Below are positions 1-12,079 of a DNA stretch of 64,000 nucleotides, one piece after another. Numbering within the stretch: the stretch's first letter is position 1; each line of letters starts with the position of its first letter. Source of the stretch: Astragalus membranaceus (taxonomy: Eukaryota > Streptophyta > Magnoliopsida > Fabales > Fabaceae); contig CM076847.1 in the NCBI GenBank assembly GCA_039519185.1, positions 42,132,916 through 42,196,915 on the forward strand, in the 5' to 3' direction. The position numbers were made by a program, and so were the translations under genes. The notes under the pieces are model-generated. The model saw only the letters and a program-made list of their open reading frames with translations. It was not told where the DNA came from and ran no database searches.

Positions 1-2043
1 TATGACAAAACAAACAAAAGCGTCAGCAGCTCCTCAAGTATCTCCATAGTCGTGCCTCACGGTCTTCAACTTCCCCTGCTTAACTGAAAAAACAACAACA
101 ATGGATTAGGTGAGACAACTTGTCTCAGTGAGTTCTATCGCGACCCCTTACTAATTCTCTCGGTTCAATTATTCTTGATTCATTATTCTACACTCATAAC
201 TCATAGTTCTCAAAGTTGACTATGTGGCTGAACTAACTAACGTTGTCCTCATAACCCTTAAGTCGGTTACGCGAGGCAACACTTAATCTAAACTAAAGTC
301 TTAGCGTGTCACCGGTCACTTGGCATAATAAGCTCCCGGTGAACTCGTCCCCACTAATCGGCTGGGTCCCTGATGGGGCCTAGGTTCATAGGGCTCATGA
401 TTGCCCCTCCCCTAGCACACTAAACTGATATAGGGTCGTCCCCCTAACTGAACTGATGTATATATTTTAATATACCTGAACTGAATACTGATCTGAACAT
501 AACAATGAATTGAGCATAATAATGAACTTAACTTAACACTGAGCTTAACTTAACATGATCCCATTACTAACATGATATGATTACTAACATTAGGTGATCT
601 CACACGGCTTACTAAAGTTCTGAACTTAACTTACACTTATCCATTATTCAAACCAAATCATAATGTATCACCCACACTCAACATTATGATAACATAACCT
701 AATCATAATCAATCATAACCAAACGCATGGAAATATCATCATAACTTCATACAATTCTGATTACATGGTTTGTTAGGCCTTTTAATAAGCTTTCTAACTC
801 ACCTGAGAACACTTAAATCGGACCACCGGATCAAAAGTTATAGAGAAAACAAAATCATTAGGGTTTGCTGAAAAATAGCACTGCGTCGCGACGCGAACAA
901 GTTCCGTCGCGACACGAAAACTTACAGAACCAAAATTCTTCGCAAAATTAAGCATGGTCGCGACGAGATGGGATCGTGTCACGACGCGATGGTTGACTGA
1001 TTCTCAGAAAAACAGGTTTTCGAAAAGCGATTTTGTCCCGTTTCGCTTTCAGTCTGGTGCGGAGACTTTCTATGACCTTCGAGACTTAAAAATAGACATT
1101 TCAAACAACCAATCCAGTCCGAAACAATCATTATTTCAACAATCGCATGACATATAATCAATCATACAATCACTCAACATGTCCAATTGAACAATCATAT
1201 CAGCTACGAAAGCAAATTTTCACAAAGCGTTATCGACACGGAATTTCATAAAACACGTAGACGATTCAGAATGCATGACACATATACAACAATGTTTTCC
1301 CCTAGTGAGTTTAGAACTCACCACAATACCGAAGAGGAGTTTGAAACGGGAATGAAATGTGCTTAATCACGAGATACCACCCACGAGCTCTTCGGAAAGG
1401 CTCTCAACACCACGATACTCGAACCCAGCAACTGAGACGGCTCCTTGAACTACCCAATAGAACCCCAAACAGAAATTTGACTAGAGGATGAGCTTTTGTA
1501 CTGATTATGGAGCTGGATCAAGACATGCAAGCCTTCAAAACTTCATTTTTGCTCTATGAAGCTTGAAAGGGTCAACAATGGTGATTTGTGATGGAGGGAT
1601 GGACAGGGGCGAATACTTGTATGGATCAGAAACATGCATCCATGATCTCACCTCCTTCCTTCTCTTCTTTCCCTCACTCGAACTCTCCCTCTCCTTTCTC
1701 TCCAACTCTCTCTCTCTTTCTAGATTTCTATTTTTCTGAACTTGGGGAATGAGGGGGATAGGGTGACTTGGGGTCAGCTGGGGGCTAAGTGGGTTGGGAG
1801 AAGACTCATTTAGCCTTCAGCTGTCACTTAACATGTACAAGGACTAAAATGCCCCCCCCCCTCACTAATGCCCATATAAACTACCTCTAACTATATCAAC
1901 ATGATGCAATTAATTTTAAAAAAACACACAATTTTCATATTCAAACAGTCAAGCAATTTATTTTATTCTCAACAACTTTAAATAAATCACCCAATATAAT
2001 ATTATGCCAATATTATTAAATAGCAAAAATAGGTGATGTTACA
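1..2043 (-). repeat. Chromovirus (Tekay-like) LTR, left edge outside window, probably solo
   Basis: The right end reads GGTGATGTTACA, the plus-strand end seen in the ChrA LTRs. Its body aligns by eye with the LTR that starts at 2719: position 1 corresponds to about 3008, so roughly 290 bp lie outside the window. A minus-strand element would show a reverse-complement polypurine tract after this LTR; instead the sequence goes straight into AT-rich DNA, so a solo LTR is likely. No coding capacity is expected. Confidence 0.75.
883..985. repeat. GTCGCGAC palindrome cluster in LTR
   Basis: Three perfect GTCGCGAC palindromes (885-892, 906-913, 957-964) and one with a single mismatch (978-985) occur in about 100 bp of AT-rich LTR. 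The first is extended to the 12-bp palindrome GCGTCGCGACGC at 883-894. Start-to-start distances are 21, 51 and 21 bp. Function is unknown; see findings. Confidence 0.8.
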
Positions 2044-2718
2044 CAACTAGTCACGAATCCTGCACCAAAACAAAAACAAATTTTTATGTACATCAAATAT
2101 CCTTCTTTACTTTAAAGAAACCTCAACACAATGTTTCACCTAACGAAAAATATGACTTCACCATGGATTCTTGCAAAAAACTTTATTTACAATATAACTT
2201 CATAAAAAAGCTATTGAATGATATTGATCTAACAACACACGACTTTTTGTCTTTTGAAAACGTTAATATGAAAAACAAATACAACAAACAATAACAATTT
2301 TCAATTTAAATTAGTAAATTATATATTAAATATCCAACTCAAAGGAAAAGACATTAACAATTCTCCTAACCTGAAATCAGGACCAAAGCAATGCATGAAA
2401 CAGACAAGAGATATGATAGATAGAAGCGGGAGGTCATTTTGTAGGATTTAACCTTTTACTCTTCCTTGCGAGAAGTAAGTTCAGCTATGTTTTCAATTTA
2501 TAGACATGAAAATTACAAAAATGCAATAAAGCATAAATATTTGGTTTTAATCACATATCTCATTTGAAACCATTAGAATAGTGTAAATTTGGAATAAATA
2601 TAAACACATTAATATATCCATATAAATCAATATAGAATACGAGTTATTATTATATTTTTCTCAATTTGATAGTTTGAATAATAGGTGAATGTATTAATGA
2701 CCCATTTGAATGCATTCC
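2044..2718. other. AT-rich spacer, nothing recognised
   Basis: About 675 bp of AT-rich DNA between two LTRs. I see no ORF of note, no polypurine tract or primer binding site, and no similarity to other parts of the window. It may be old degraded element or original intergenic DNA. Confidence 0.5.
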
Positions 2719-3806
2719 TGTAACCCCCCGATAATTTCTAACTTGGAGAAATTACCGAAATGCACTACTGGCATACATCAGAGTACCTCCTGTTTTAAAT
2801 ACTGAACACATACTAAAACTCGATGCTAAAACCCATCAAGTGCGCTTACATAACTTAACATGAGAAATACATAATATCGTTCCTTACACCTCTCATCTAG
2901 CGTTCAGTACCAAAATAGAAAGTCTGCGGAAGCGATTTACAACTTTATAAGCATAAGTCGTACAATCGTACATCTAAGACACTGAATAAAAATACAGAGA
3001 TACATAACATGACAAAATAAACAGCGTCAGCAACTCCCCAAGCCGTCTCCATGACCATGCCTCATCGTCTTCAACTTAACCTGCGACTCTGAAAAACAAC
3101 AACATGGATTGGGTGAGACAACTTGTCTCAGTGCGTTCTATCGAGTCCCCTTACTAACTCTCTCGGTTCAGTTATGCTTGATTCGTTATTCTTGATTCAT
3201 AACTCATAGTCTTAATATTTGACTATGTGGCTAACATAAACGTTGTCCTCATAACCCTCATAAGCAGTTATAAGAGGCAACACCTGAACAATAAACAATG
3301 ATTTTTTTAGCATGTCACCGGTCACTTGGCAAAATAAGCTCCCGGTGAACCCAATCCACAAATCGCTAGTGGGCAAACCTCATGGGGCCTAGGTTCATAG
3401 GGCTCGTGACTTCCCCTCCCCTAGCACACTAAACTGAAATAGGATCGTCACCCTAACCTGATGTATATATTTTAATATACCTTGAACAATGAACAGTGAA
3501 CAATGATCTGTGAACATAACAATGAGCTTATACTTAACATGATCTTAATCTTAACCTAATCTTATACTTAGCATAATCTTGTCATTAGGTGATCTCACAC
3601 GGAATTACTAACGTTGCTAACTTAACTTTTAACTATCCATTACCTAGTCCACATCATAATGTATCGCCCATACTCAACATTATGATAACCTAACTTAGTC
3701 ATAATCAATCTCATAAATACCACACCGGGCCATCACATAAGCAAAGACATGAACATAACATAAAATTACTTCGATCGTACTTGATTTCATGATACTAATA
3801 TGTTTT
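2719..3806 (-). repeat. Partial chromovirus LTR, split by Ogre1
   Basis: Starts TGTAACCCCCCG and aligns by eye with the LTR at 1-2043 (same family, clearly diverged). It stops at 3806 where the Ogre1 LTR begins with TGTCGCACCCC. The remaining half should lie beyond the right edge of the window, past the far end of Ogre1. This is the outermost host element seen for the nest. Confidence 0.75.
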
Positions 3807-4750
3807 TGTCGCACCCCGAAAAATCCTTGGAGGGATTTTTCTTCGTACAACGGGATTTTAGAGTCGCCACCAATATTTTTTAAAGGTAAAACATCGGAAA
3901 AACCTTTTTTGGAAAGCACTGGTCTTTGGAACCATTAGATTTGGGTTCGGGGGTCTAATTACGTATGGGGAAGGTATTAGCACCCCATAACGTCCCTTCA
4001 AAGAAGGGTTACCTTAATTAAATGTGTTATTTGCAAAGTTGATTCGGAAAAATGCTTCGTTTTTACCTCTTTTATTGATGAATGACTTAATGAAAAATCT
4101 TTAGTTTTCGCGCTTGATGGAGAGTATCCGCTCCTACGTATCTTCCGGTGCGATGGAGAATTCAAAGCAACGTAGTTCTTGTTTTTGAAAAATGTTTTAT
4201 TTTGAAAAGTGTTTGGTTTTTGAAAGGAAAAAAGTTTTGGGTTTGTTGTGCTTGACGGAGAGTATCCGCTCCTACGTATCTCCCGGTCCGATGGAGAATT
4301 CAAAGCTACGTAGTTCTGGGTTGTCTAGAAAAAGGTTTTTGTTTTTTACCTTGTTTAATTGTGAAAATTGAGCTTTCATGATGATCAATTGAGCAAAGGC
4401 TCCTAGTGACCACCATTAGCACTCCATTGTTAATAATCATGCAAGCAAAGGCTTCGCAAGACTACTAACAAAGTTTTGATTTAGTGAAAATCTTTAGGAA
4501 AATTAGGCATTCATGATGATCAATTGAGCAAAGGCTCCAAGTGATTGCCACTAGTACCTCATTGCTAATAATCATGCAAGCAAAGGCTTCGCAAGACTAC
4601 TAACAAAGTTTGATTTTGAAGAGTTTTCGCAATTGGATTGATTCTTGTTTAGGAAAAAGAAAATCTGTAAAAAAAAAAAGAAACAGGGGGTGCAGTAGTA
4701 AAATAGGGCGTGGTTAGCAGAAAAGGGTTGCGTTTTCAAATAGTGGGTGC

Positions 4751-4925
4751 AGAAAACAGGCCCAGTTCGTTTTCTGTGAACTGGGCTGTATTCTAAAAAG
4801 TGGGCTTGCGCAGGGGGATGCAAGCTGTTAAAACAAGGAGTGCACATAGAAACAGGGGTTGTATAAAACAAAAATGGGGTGTAAACAGCGAGACCAGCTG
4901 GTTTTTTACAGACTGGTCTGCATTG
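4751..4925. repeat. Two short imperfect inverted repeats in Ogre1 LTR
   Basis: CAGGCCCAGTTC (4757-4768) pairs with GAACTGGGCTG (4778-4788) with one bulged base. AGACCAG (4891-4897) pairs with CTGGTCT (4913-4919). Both stem-loops are followed by a similar GTATT/GCATT segment, suggesting diverged copies of one unit. Both are conserved in the right LTR copy near 62630-62790, where the second stem carries one change. Confidence 0.6.
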
Positions 4926-6341
4926 AAAATGGGCTTGCGTAGGGGGGCGCAATAACGAAACAGATGGGTGCAAACAATAATCTGAAAAATTAAAATTAAA
5001 ATTAACTAAAACCCTACATATATAAAGCAAAACCTAAAAATCTAAACCTAATTTCTACTTTCCTCACCGCCGCACTCCATCAATTTCCTCTAACCCTAAC
5101 CTTCACCTTCACCTTCTTCTCCTACAACGAACAGTGACCTCCCTATTCTCCTCCGCTTTCTCCTCCCCGGTCCTCGCCCTCTTTTCTGCGCCGTTCGTCA
5201 CCCTCTCTTCTCCTCTACTCTGTCTCGTTTCCCTTTCCTCTGTTCCAACTCTCTCTCTCTCAAACCTAATTCCGTTTCCCCTTTCTCTCCACCACCGAAA
5301 ACACCAAACCGATTTCGTTTCTTCTCTCACTCACCGCCGTTCTGTCATCCTCTCCTCTCCAAAACCGGTTCTGTTTCCTTCATGACGCGTTGGTTCGGTG
5401 ATGGAGGAGGGTGGTGCTACGGTTCCGTTGGTGTTAGGCGGTTGTTTGGTTGCTGTTGTTGACTGTTTGGGGGTGCGGTGGTGGAGGAAAAGACGGTGGT
5501 GAGGCGCGGTGACCGTGGTGGTGTGGTGCGAGGATGGAGAGGAACAGTGGTGGCTGGTTCGGTTGGGGCTAAGGGTGATTGAAGGGTATTTCGGTTCTGT
5601 TGGTGGTGCGAAGGGGGCGTAGAGATCGACGGTGTGAATGTGGCTTCTGTGATGGTGATTGATGGCGAGGTACGGTGGTTCACGGCGAAACTACGGTGGC
5701 CGGAGGTAAAATTTCACTCCTTTCTCTTTTTGCTTTCCTCTCACTGTCTCAATCTCCCCCTCCCTGTATGTGTTTGCTTTGCTCTCTCCATTTTTTATTT
5801 TTCTCTCTTCTCTTGCTTTCTGATTTTGGAAACCTCTAAGCCCTAATTTCTATAAAAAACAAAACTATTTCAAAAGAAATGCTGATTTCGTTTTTAACAG
5901 ACCACTTCTAAACCCTAAATTTTTATTGAACCTATATCAAGTTCATCCCTAATTTGAATTTCGTTTTTTTTGAACACATTTTGAAAACCTCCCTAACTTT
6001 GTTTTATCTATTTTGTTACTAAGTTCATCATTTTAGAAGAAACAAAAATATTTACATAGTCATAACAGAATAAGAAAAAAAAAAGCCAGAATCGACCTTT
6101 ATTCCAGCTTCAGAAATAGTCTCCTAGGTTGCTTGCTGCTACTGCTTACTATTCCGTGTCTGTAGGCTGATTAGGGTTCTACCCTAATCTTTTGGTGATT
6201 TCTGAATTTCTGTGTCTCTGCTGCTGTGTGTCTTTGTGTACGAATTTTTTCTGTATCTCAGTGACTGTGTTTGGGGTATTTTTGTGTCTATTTGCTGTCA
6301 ATTTCGTTGGTTGTCTGTCCTAATTGTGTGCTACTGTTTGA

Positions 6342-6349
6342 TATTTATA
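6342..6349 (-). promoter_or_regulatory. Candidate TATA box of Ogre1 LTR
   Basis: The plus strand reads TATTTATA, so the coding strand has CCTATAAATATC about 635 bp into the LTR. Directly upstream on the coding strand is a cluster of TGTCC repeats (6371-6514). Position and sequence parallel the TATAAATA boxes of SIRE and Ogre2. No start-site data. Confidence 0.5.
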
Positions 6350-6370
6350 GGCAGATTGGTGTGGTGCTGA

Positions 6371-6514
6371 GGACAGCAATTAGGGCAAATTTAGGGTGCT
6401 GTGGTGAGGAGGGAAAAGGACAGTCAAGGGTGCAAAGGACAACTCCATTTTGGTCAGCAAAAGGACAGCTATTTGAATGGGCAAAGGACAATAGCTGGAA
6501 ATGGAGGAAGGACA
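6371..6514 (-). repeat. TGTCC repeat cluster upstream of Ogre1 TATA box
   Basis: Six copies of GGACA on the plus strand (coding strand TGTCC, mostly extended to TGTCCTTT) start at 6371, 6418, 6437, 6463, 6486 and 6510. Steps are 47, 19, 26, 23 and 24 bp. Spacers are not identical. Confidence 0.65.
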
Positions 6515-6984
6515 ACATCCAAGGGAAGGAGTAAAAAAACCCTAGTTGGGGCAGCTGCTGGCTGCGTACCCCTTTTCTTCTTTTTTTTCTTTTTTTTGAA
6601 AATTTTTGTATTATTTTCATTTTCCCTAATTTTATTTTTGGATTATTGGTTTTTGTACTTTTTTGAGTTTTGGACAGCTTTGTAATATAAATGGGCAGCA
6701 ACCTTTTATGGTTTCTTTTTTGATTCAATTAGAGAATGGTAAAAAGAAAGAATTGGGCCCAACCTAAACAAAAAGACTAAACAATCTCAATCACAAACAC
6801 AAGCGCAAGTTGCATAAGCATGCCCAATTACGCAATATGGGCCCGACTAAATAAATTACTAGACTTAGGCCCGAATAAGAGGTGCAGACCCAATTAAACC
6901 AAAAAGACTAGTGGCAAATTAGACGAACAAATTAAACGAGTAGCAAAAGATAAACAAAGGAAGCGGACAAAATTAGGGTATAAC

Positions 6985-7001
6985 AGCTGCCCCTCTTTAT
7001 T
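6985..7001 (-). other. Ogre1 polypurine tract
   Basis: The coding strand reads AAATAAAGAGGGGCAGC immediately before the 3' LTR, the expected plus-strand primer position. The same string flanks the Ogre2 3' LTR at 34982. Confidence 0.8.
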
Positions 7002-8571
7002 TGGATTTTACCAAGAAATATGAATTGGCCGAGACATATTTCGAAGATAAAATAAGAATATAGAATTCAGAAATTATACCAATTTTGTCTACTTGGAGAA
7101 ACCCCAATTTTCTTTTTCTGTTTCTTCTTTTTTCTCTTTTCTCCTTTTTCTTTTCTTTTTTTTTTTCTTTTTTTTTCTTCTTTTTTTGAATCAACACTTG
7201 GCGTGTTGATGAGGAAACGATAAACGAAATGGTTAACAACATGCACGCTAACTGCGAAAGGCAAGGAAAGCGCTAAATGAGGAAAGCGATAAAGAAAGCG
7301 TTAAAATGCCAGGCTGCCTAAAACCGGTAAACGAACCCTTGCGAATCCGACTTTGCACGTGGCTTTGAGGAGCACGCATCCTGAGAATCTCTGGTCATTC
7401 GAGCGACCGGGGGGATCGTTATCAGCTCCGGAACTGATATACTGATCAATGCACGGCGTCCACTGTATCTTAGGCTGATACAACTATTCCGTTGAACCTC
7501 ACATGGGGCTGCGGTCCATCGCGTTGCTCGTATGCGATGTGAGACCATGAATAGAAGGGAGCACTGAACTCTGATAAGAGCGATTTGAACTCAAAACTGC
7601 AATGCAGGCTTGAGCGTCGAACTGAAAAGCATTTGAACTCCGAACTAAGAGGGCATTTTCTGGGAACTGAGTGCGAGGATTAACATCGAAGTACTTATCC
7701 GTCCTTGTACCTGCAAGTGAGATAAACAAATGCATACAATGCAAATGCATCGATTGCTTTCTGATGGGATAAATGTGATATGATGCAGGAGTTTCTTTTT
7801 GCTTGCATGAATTTTTTTGTCTATGTTTGATGAATGCAGTGCATGAATTTTATTTGTTTTATTGCTCTTTTGCTCTTTTTTTTTGCTGTTTCGACCAAAT
7901 CGTAAGACTTGCGTTATGAGGCACGATGGTCGTCCATAATGGTGCGAGGGTCATGCTTCAGCCTTTTGAGAATTGTTTTGACGCGATCAGTGCTTTTGCT
8001 TGATTCTTGTGAATTTACCTGATTGAGAGATCATTTCTTTTCTCATGATTTTCAAAAGTTTCGCAATGATTTTAATGCTCTGAATTATGCACATTTTCAT
8101 AATTTATTTATCATCTACCATAAAACATCATTTTAAAGCTCAAATGAAAAGGAAGCAATGATAAAACAATAAGCAGACGGAGTGGAAAATTTGGACTTTT
8201 TATTCATATGGAAACCGAACGCGCAAAAGGTCGCGCCGACTGAAAAGAGTACATTGAGAATTTTTTGAAACTAAAAAAAAACAAGAAAAATGGACGCAAC
8301 AGATCTTATGAGCGCTCTTTGTCTTTGGAGTGTTGATGCCAATCACCCATACTTATATCCTTGATCACCCTTTTATCCAAGCTTTTGGAGGCGCTGCTTG
8401 CCTTTTACTTTTTTAAGTCCAACCTTTCTGACCCTAATTTTTGCCTGGACCGCTCTTTGCGAGTTTTTAGTCCACCGGGTCGCTCTTTTTTTGCCTAGGG
8501 CCCTTTCGGGTTTTCAACCTAGCGAGCTAATTCTTGCTTGGCTCATCTTTCTCTTTTTTCTTTTATTTTTC
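7002..8571 (-). other. Ogre1 3' untranslated region
   Basis: Sequence between the integrase stop codon and the polypurine tract. It holds a long T/C-rich run (about 7100-7190) and segments similar to the Ogre2 3' UTR (for example around 8400-8540 against 36610-36750). ORFs here are low complexity or short and not shared with Ogre2. No gene supported. Confidence 0.65.
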
Positions 8572-9285
8572 TCAGGTGTAATATTTCTTAACTGATTCTG
8601 AATTGACTGGGTTTCTGAGTTCTTCACCATCCATGTTGGTGAGTATCAATGCTCCTCCAGAAAAGGCTTTCTTTACCACATATGGTCCATCACAGCTAGG
8701 AGTCCATTTCCCACGGGGGTCACTCTGAATAGGCAGGATCTTTTTGAGCACAAGGTCTCCTTCGCTGAATTCTCGGGGACGAACCTTCTTGTCGAAAGCT
8801 GTCTTCATCCTTTGTTGATACAACTGGCCATGACACAGGGCAGCAATTCTTTTCTCCTCAATGAGATTCAGCTGATCCAGACGAGCCTGGACCCATTCTG
8901 CTTCTTCCAACTTGGTTTCCATCAGCACCCGTAGGGAGGGTATCTCAACTTCAATAGGGAGGACTGCTTCCGACCCATACACCAAAGAGAAAGGGGTTGC
9001 CCCGGTTGAAGTACGCACTGAGGTACGATACCTATGCAAAGCAAAAGGAAGCATCTCATGCCAATGTTTGTAGGTTACTACCATCTTTTGCACGATCCTC
9101 TTGATATTCTTATTGGCTGCTTCGACTGCCCCATTCATCTTGGGACGGTATGGAGAAAAATTATGATGTTGGATTTTGAAGTCCTCGCATAACTCTTTCA
9201 TCATCTTACTGTTCAGGTTGCTGCCATTATCTGTGATAATCGTGTCTGGAAGCCTATAGCGACAAACCAGATCTCTCTTTACGAG
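8572..9285 (-). pseudogene. Ogre1 integrase C-terminal fragment
   Basis: Reads as the C-terminal two-thirds of a Ty3-gypsy integrase. It holds the second catalytic-core Asp region (TIITDNGSN), the conserved segment around PYRPKMNGAVEAANKN with the catalytic Glu, and the C-terminal region ending KKYYT and TGA (8572-8574). Ogre2 has the same protein at 46132-46983 plus 36767-36921, so identity is firm. The N-terminal zinc-binding HHCC part and first core Asp are missing. Upstream the frame runs straight into gag sequence, so an internal deletion joined gag to integrase near 9270-9290. The fragment cannot make a working integrase. Confidence 0.85.
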
Positions 9286-9565
9286 CAAAGGTGACAGTCT
9301 CAAGACTCGGAGGAGGGAGAGCGACAGCAACTTCGGTAGTGACGGCGGGATTTCCAGCGGCAGTTCCGTTCCTCAAAGCTTGTAGTATCCCCATCATTTC
9401 AGTCATCTGTGTTTCCATTGCCCCAATTTTCGTTCTCAATTCCCGATTCTCCTGAGCCAATTGCTCTGGATTGGGAACCTCAGCAGTTGGGTTACCATGG
9501 TCCGATTCACCACTTCCTAAGTCTTCAATAACAGGACAGTCCGGGTCATTCTGGTTAGTTGCCAT
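9286..9565 (-). pseudogene. Ogre1 gag N-terminal fragment
   Basis: The first about 90 residues of an Ogre gag, in the same frame as the integrase fragment below it. The likely start is the Met at 9565 (MATNQ), matching Met 53157 (MASNQ) in Ogre2; the frame is open further upstream (KGKLV.QHRY is shared), so an upstream spliced start is possible. A short coiled-coil segment (NPEQLAQENRELRTKIGAME) is shared with Ogre2. Everything from the gag core through RNase H is deleted. Gag normally forms the cytoplasmic particle; this remnant lacks the core and the C-terminal Cys/His region. Confidence 0.8.
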
Positions 9566-10006
9566 GAGCCTTGTTTGCAGACGAGTCAGGTATCGATGTT
9601 GGCAAACCAGCTTGCCTTTTTCTATTGATGGAACACAATTCATGAGCGCAAGAATCACATAAATGAATGCAAATGCAATGCGATATGTATGATTTTATGT
9701 TTGTTTTGGTGCCGGAAATCGCGGTGCAACTCGTCTTGTCATAGGCGTGTAAGTTTAAAGCTCTAACACTTCTCTTTTTTTTTTTTTAATTTTTTGGTTG
9801 CAATGAGGTTAGAAGCAATAGACAAAACAAACACACTTTATTCCAAAGGAAGGAGTACTACAACTTCAAACTCGAAAGAAAAGCAAAGTACAATATTCTG
9901 AAAACAACACTTTCAACAGAAAAGTACAATATCCCAAAGAAAACTACAACTTTTTAGAGAAAATTTACAATTTCCTAAGGATTATTGCAATGCTCTAAAA
10001 TGAACT
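9566..10006 (-). other. Spacer between Ogre1 ORF1 and gag
   Basis: About 440 bp with a T-rich tract near 9775-9800. Parts around 9660-9760 match the Ogre2 region around 53225-53345. No gene seen apart from the upstream extension of the gag frame. Confidence 0.6.
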
Positions 10007-12079
10007 TCAAAGGCATATAGCTTTCAATTTCTCCTTCCTTTTTCTCTTCTTGCTTTCGGCTGCCCCCTTGGCCTTCTCCATGAGTTCTTCTGTCAGAATC
10101 TTGCAGTACTCGACAAACTCACACACCTTGGCCGGAGTGTTGAAAGGGTTCATCTCTGCTTCAGCTCTTCTTAGCTTCTTGGGAACATCCCTCACGGCTT
10201 GGTTAGCTAGTCCTGCTAGCTTTGAAAATTTGCTCCTCCAATGCTGAATCTCATCCCTTAGCTCCTTAACGATCTCTTGGTCTTCTATTCTGCCAATTAA
10301 TGCCATGAAACGTTTCTCCCAATACTGGCTTTCTGCTTGCACTTGCCCATAAGATTCCCTTAGGCATCGGAGATTCCTCTTCAATTCTTCCGACCTTCCT
10401 TGTTCAAACCCTAAAGCTTGTTGATACTCTTTCAAGATCCCTATGATAGACTCTCTATCTTGCCTGATGCTTTTCACTTGGTTCTCCAATTCAAACTTCA
10501 ACACTTGGAATTCCTCTTTTGACTTAGCTAGCGCATCTCTAACCATTTTCTCATTCCTCCATGACTTGGCATATAGTTTCTTCCATTCACTTGCTTCTGC
10601 CACAACCTCATTCATCTTTGAGGCGCACCTTTTTACTTCCTCTTTAACACCTTTCAAATGTTTCTGAATTTCCCTCTTGGTCTCTTCTTCTATTTCAAGT
10701 TTCCTATTGGTTGCTTCAATAGTTGCGGCTTGGAGAGCATTTTCATTTTCTAGCTTCCGCTTGTCTTGCATCACCTTTCCCAATCTGTTTTGCAAAGCCC
10801 TTTTCTCTTCTTCCGCTTTAGATAAGGCCAACTTAGCCTCTTCTAGTTCTTCAATGAGGGGAACGGGAGGTTCCGGTATTTTCTCTTCAAGTGATGGCAC
10901 CTTTTGGTTGGATGATCGAGTTTCCTTAATCCTCTTTTCAAGCCATTGAGTGAAGGAGATAGCAGTGGTCCTTTTAGATAACTCGCCTTTGTCCTTCCGC
11001 ACCACGGTTTCCCAAGCTTGCAAGACTCGCCGAAGTAAGTCCTCGTCTTTAGGGATCCCCGCATGGAGGTAAAAACGAGACAGCATAGCTTCGGAGGGTG
11101 AGTCCCGCATAGGGTACCCGAGTTGTCTCAAGGTCAAAGATGGGTTATAATTGATGCATCCACGTGTTCCCATGAGAGGAATGTTCTGGAAACTGCCACA
11201 TTGGAATATCACTGAGGGTTTATCTTCCCAACACTTGTGCGAGAACCATCGAATTTGAAGAGCATCGAGGTTCTTAAAAGTATCCTTTCACTCCTGAGGG
11301 CTCATAGTCTTCGGATTACAACCCAAGGCATAGGAAAGCAAATCCCCAACATCACTTTTGTTAATGCACACATGACTGATCAACCAAGCGTATAGCACAG
11401 GGAAGGAACAACACATCTTATCCTTTCGGAACTCATGATGGCGGGTGAAGGCACGATAGGTCTCTGCGAGAATAGCGGGAGCCGGATTGATGGGACTTTT
11501 TGCACTCTTGAAAGCTAGGAACACACCAATAGCGGTTTCATCTATATGTTTCTCAATCTGAGGGAAAAGAACAATGCCGAAGATGGTCAAGGCTAGTACT
11601 TGCTTAAAAGAAACCCAATCATCTGATACTACATAACTAGTCATCAAACTCTCAAAGTACTTATGAGGAAACCCAAATATCTTGTTACGCTCAATTTTGT
11701 GGGACCGCACCTCTCCTACACTGATTTGTAACAGGGAAGCAAACTTCTCATCTGAATAATACCGCCCCTGATACTGGTAAGGTCTAACCTCTGAGCGATC
11801 AAAACCCAAAATCTTCTCATACTCCTCTAGGATAGGCGCCATTTGGAAGTTCTTGAAAAGAAAACACCTAACCTCTGAATCATAGAACCAACATAGGGCG
11901 GCGATGGCACTCTCTTGTACTTCTAACTGTAATAACTTGCAGATGTTCCTATAAGTCTTATCGAAGGACCGGAGCTCAATAGGACCTAATAGGGAAGCAT
12001 ACTCCTTCAAACTAGTTACATCAATCTTCTTTACAATGGGGAACCTCGAATTGAATGCGGTTTTGCATTTTGATTCCAT
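10007..12079 (-). pseudogene. ORF1: Ogre1 ORF1 (extra ORF upstream of gag), one internal stop
   Basis: One reading frame of about 690 codons from Met 12079 to the stop at 10007, broken by a single TGA at 11288-11290. The N-terminal part (about 350 residues, including the segment after the stop around INYNPSLTLRQLGYPM) resembles the plant transposon-associated DUF7745 family as I remember it. The C-terminal part (about residues 390-660) is a long charged coiled coil rich in E, K and L, ending in a basic KKRKRKEK stretch that could be a nuclear signal. An extra ORF before gag is a hallmark of Ogre; its function is not known. The TGA is one substitution from a Trp or Arg codon. It is absent from Ogre2. 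A host coiled-coil gene is unlikely given its position between Ogre leader and gag. Confidence 0.72.

Larger units (their letters stand above)
3807..6984 (-). repeat. Ogre1 3' LTR (complete, about 3.18 kb)
   Basis: Plus-strand boundaries are TGTCGCACCCC at 3807 and GGTATAACA at 6984, i.e. TGTTATACC...GGTGCGACA on the coding strand. It aligns with the right copy at 59280-60073 and 62468-64000. A 240-bp sample (around 4615-4855 against 62490-62730) shows about 7 substitutions, near 3%. Long pyrimidine-rich tracts and CAG-like low complexity produce many spurious ORFs on both strands here (for example around 5100-5850), which I do not call as genes. Confidence 0.88.

Noticed and set aside
2044..2718. 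Host gene remnant in the only stretch not assigned to an element
   Set aside because: AT-rich, no coding pattern, no splice-flanked ORFs.
5100..5850. Several ORFs of 70-90 codons on both strands in the Ogre1 LTR, repeated near 63000-63700
   Set aside because: They are pyrimidine-rich or repeat-driven, overlap each other antisense, and change between the two LTR copies by frame-altering differences.
10007..11212. Host coiled-coil (myosin-like) gene
   Set aside because: It is in frame with the DUF7745-like part and sits between Ogre1 leader and gag, the known place of ORF1.
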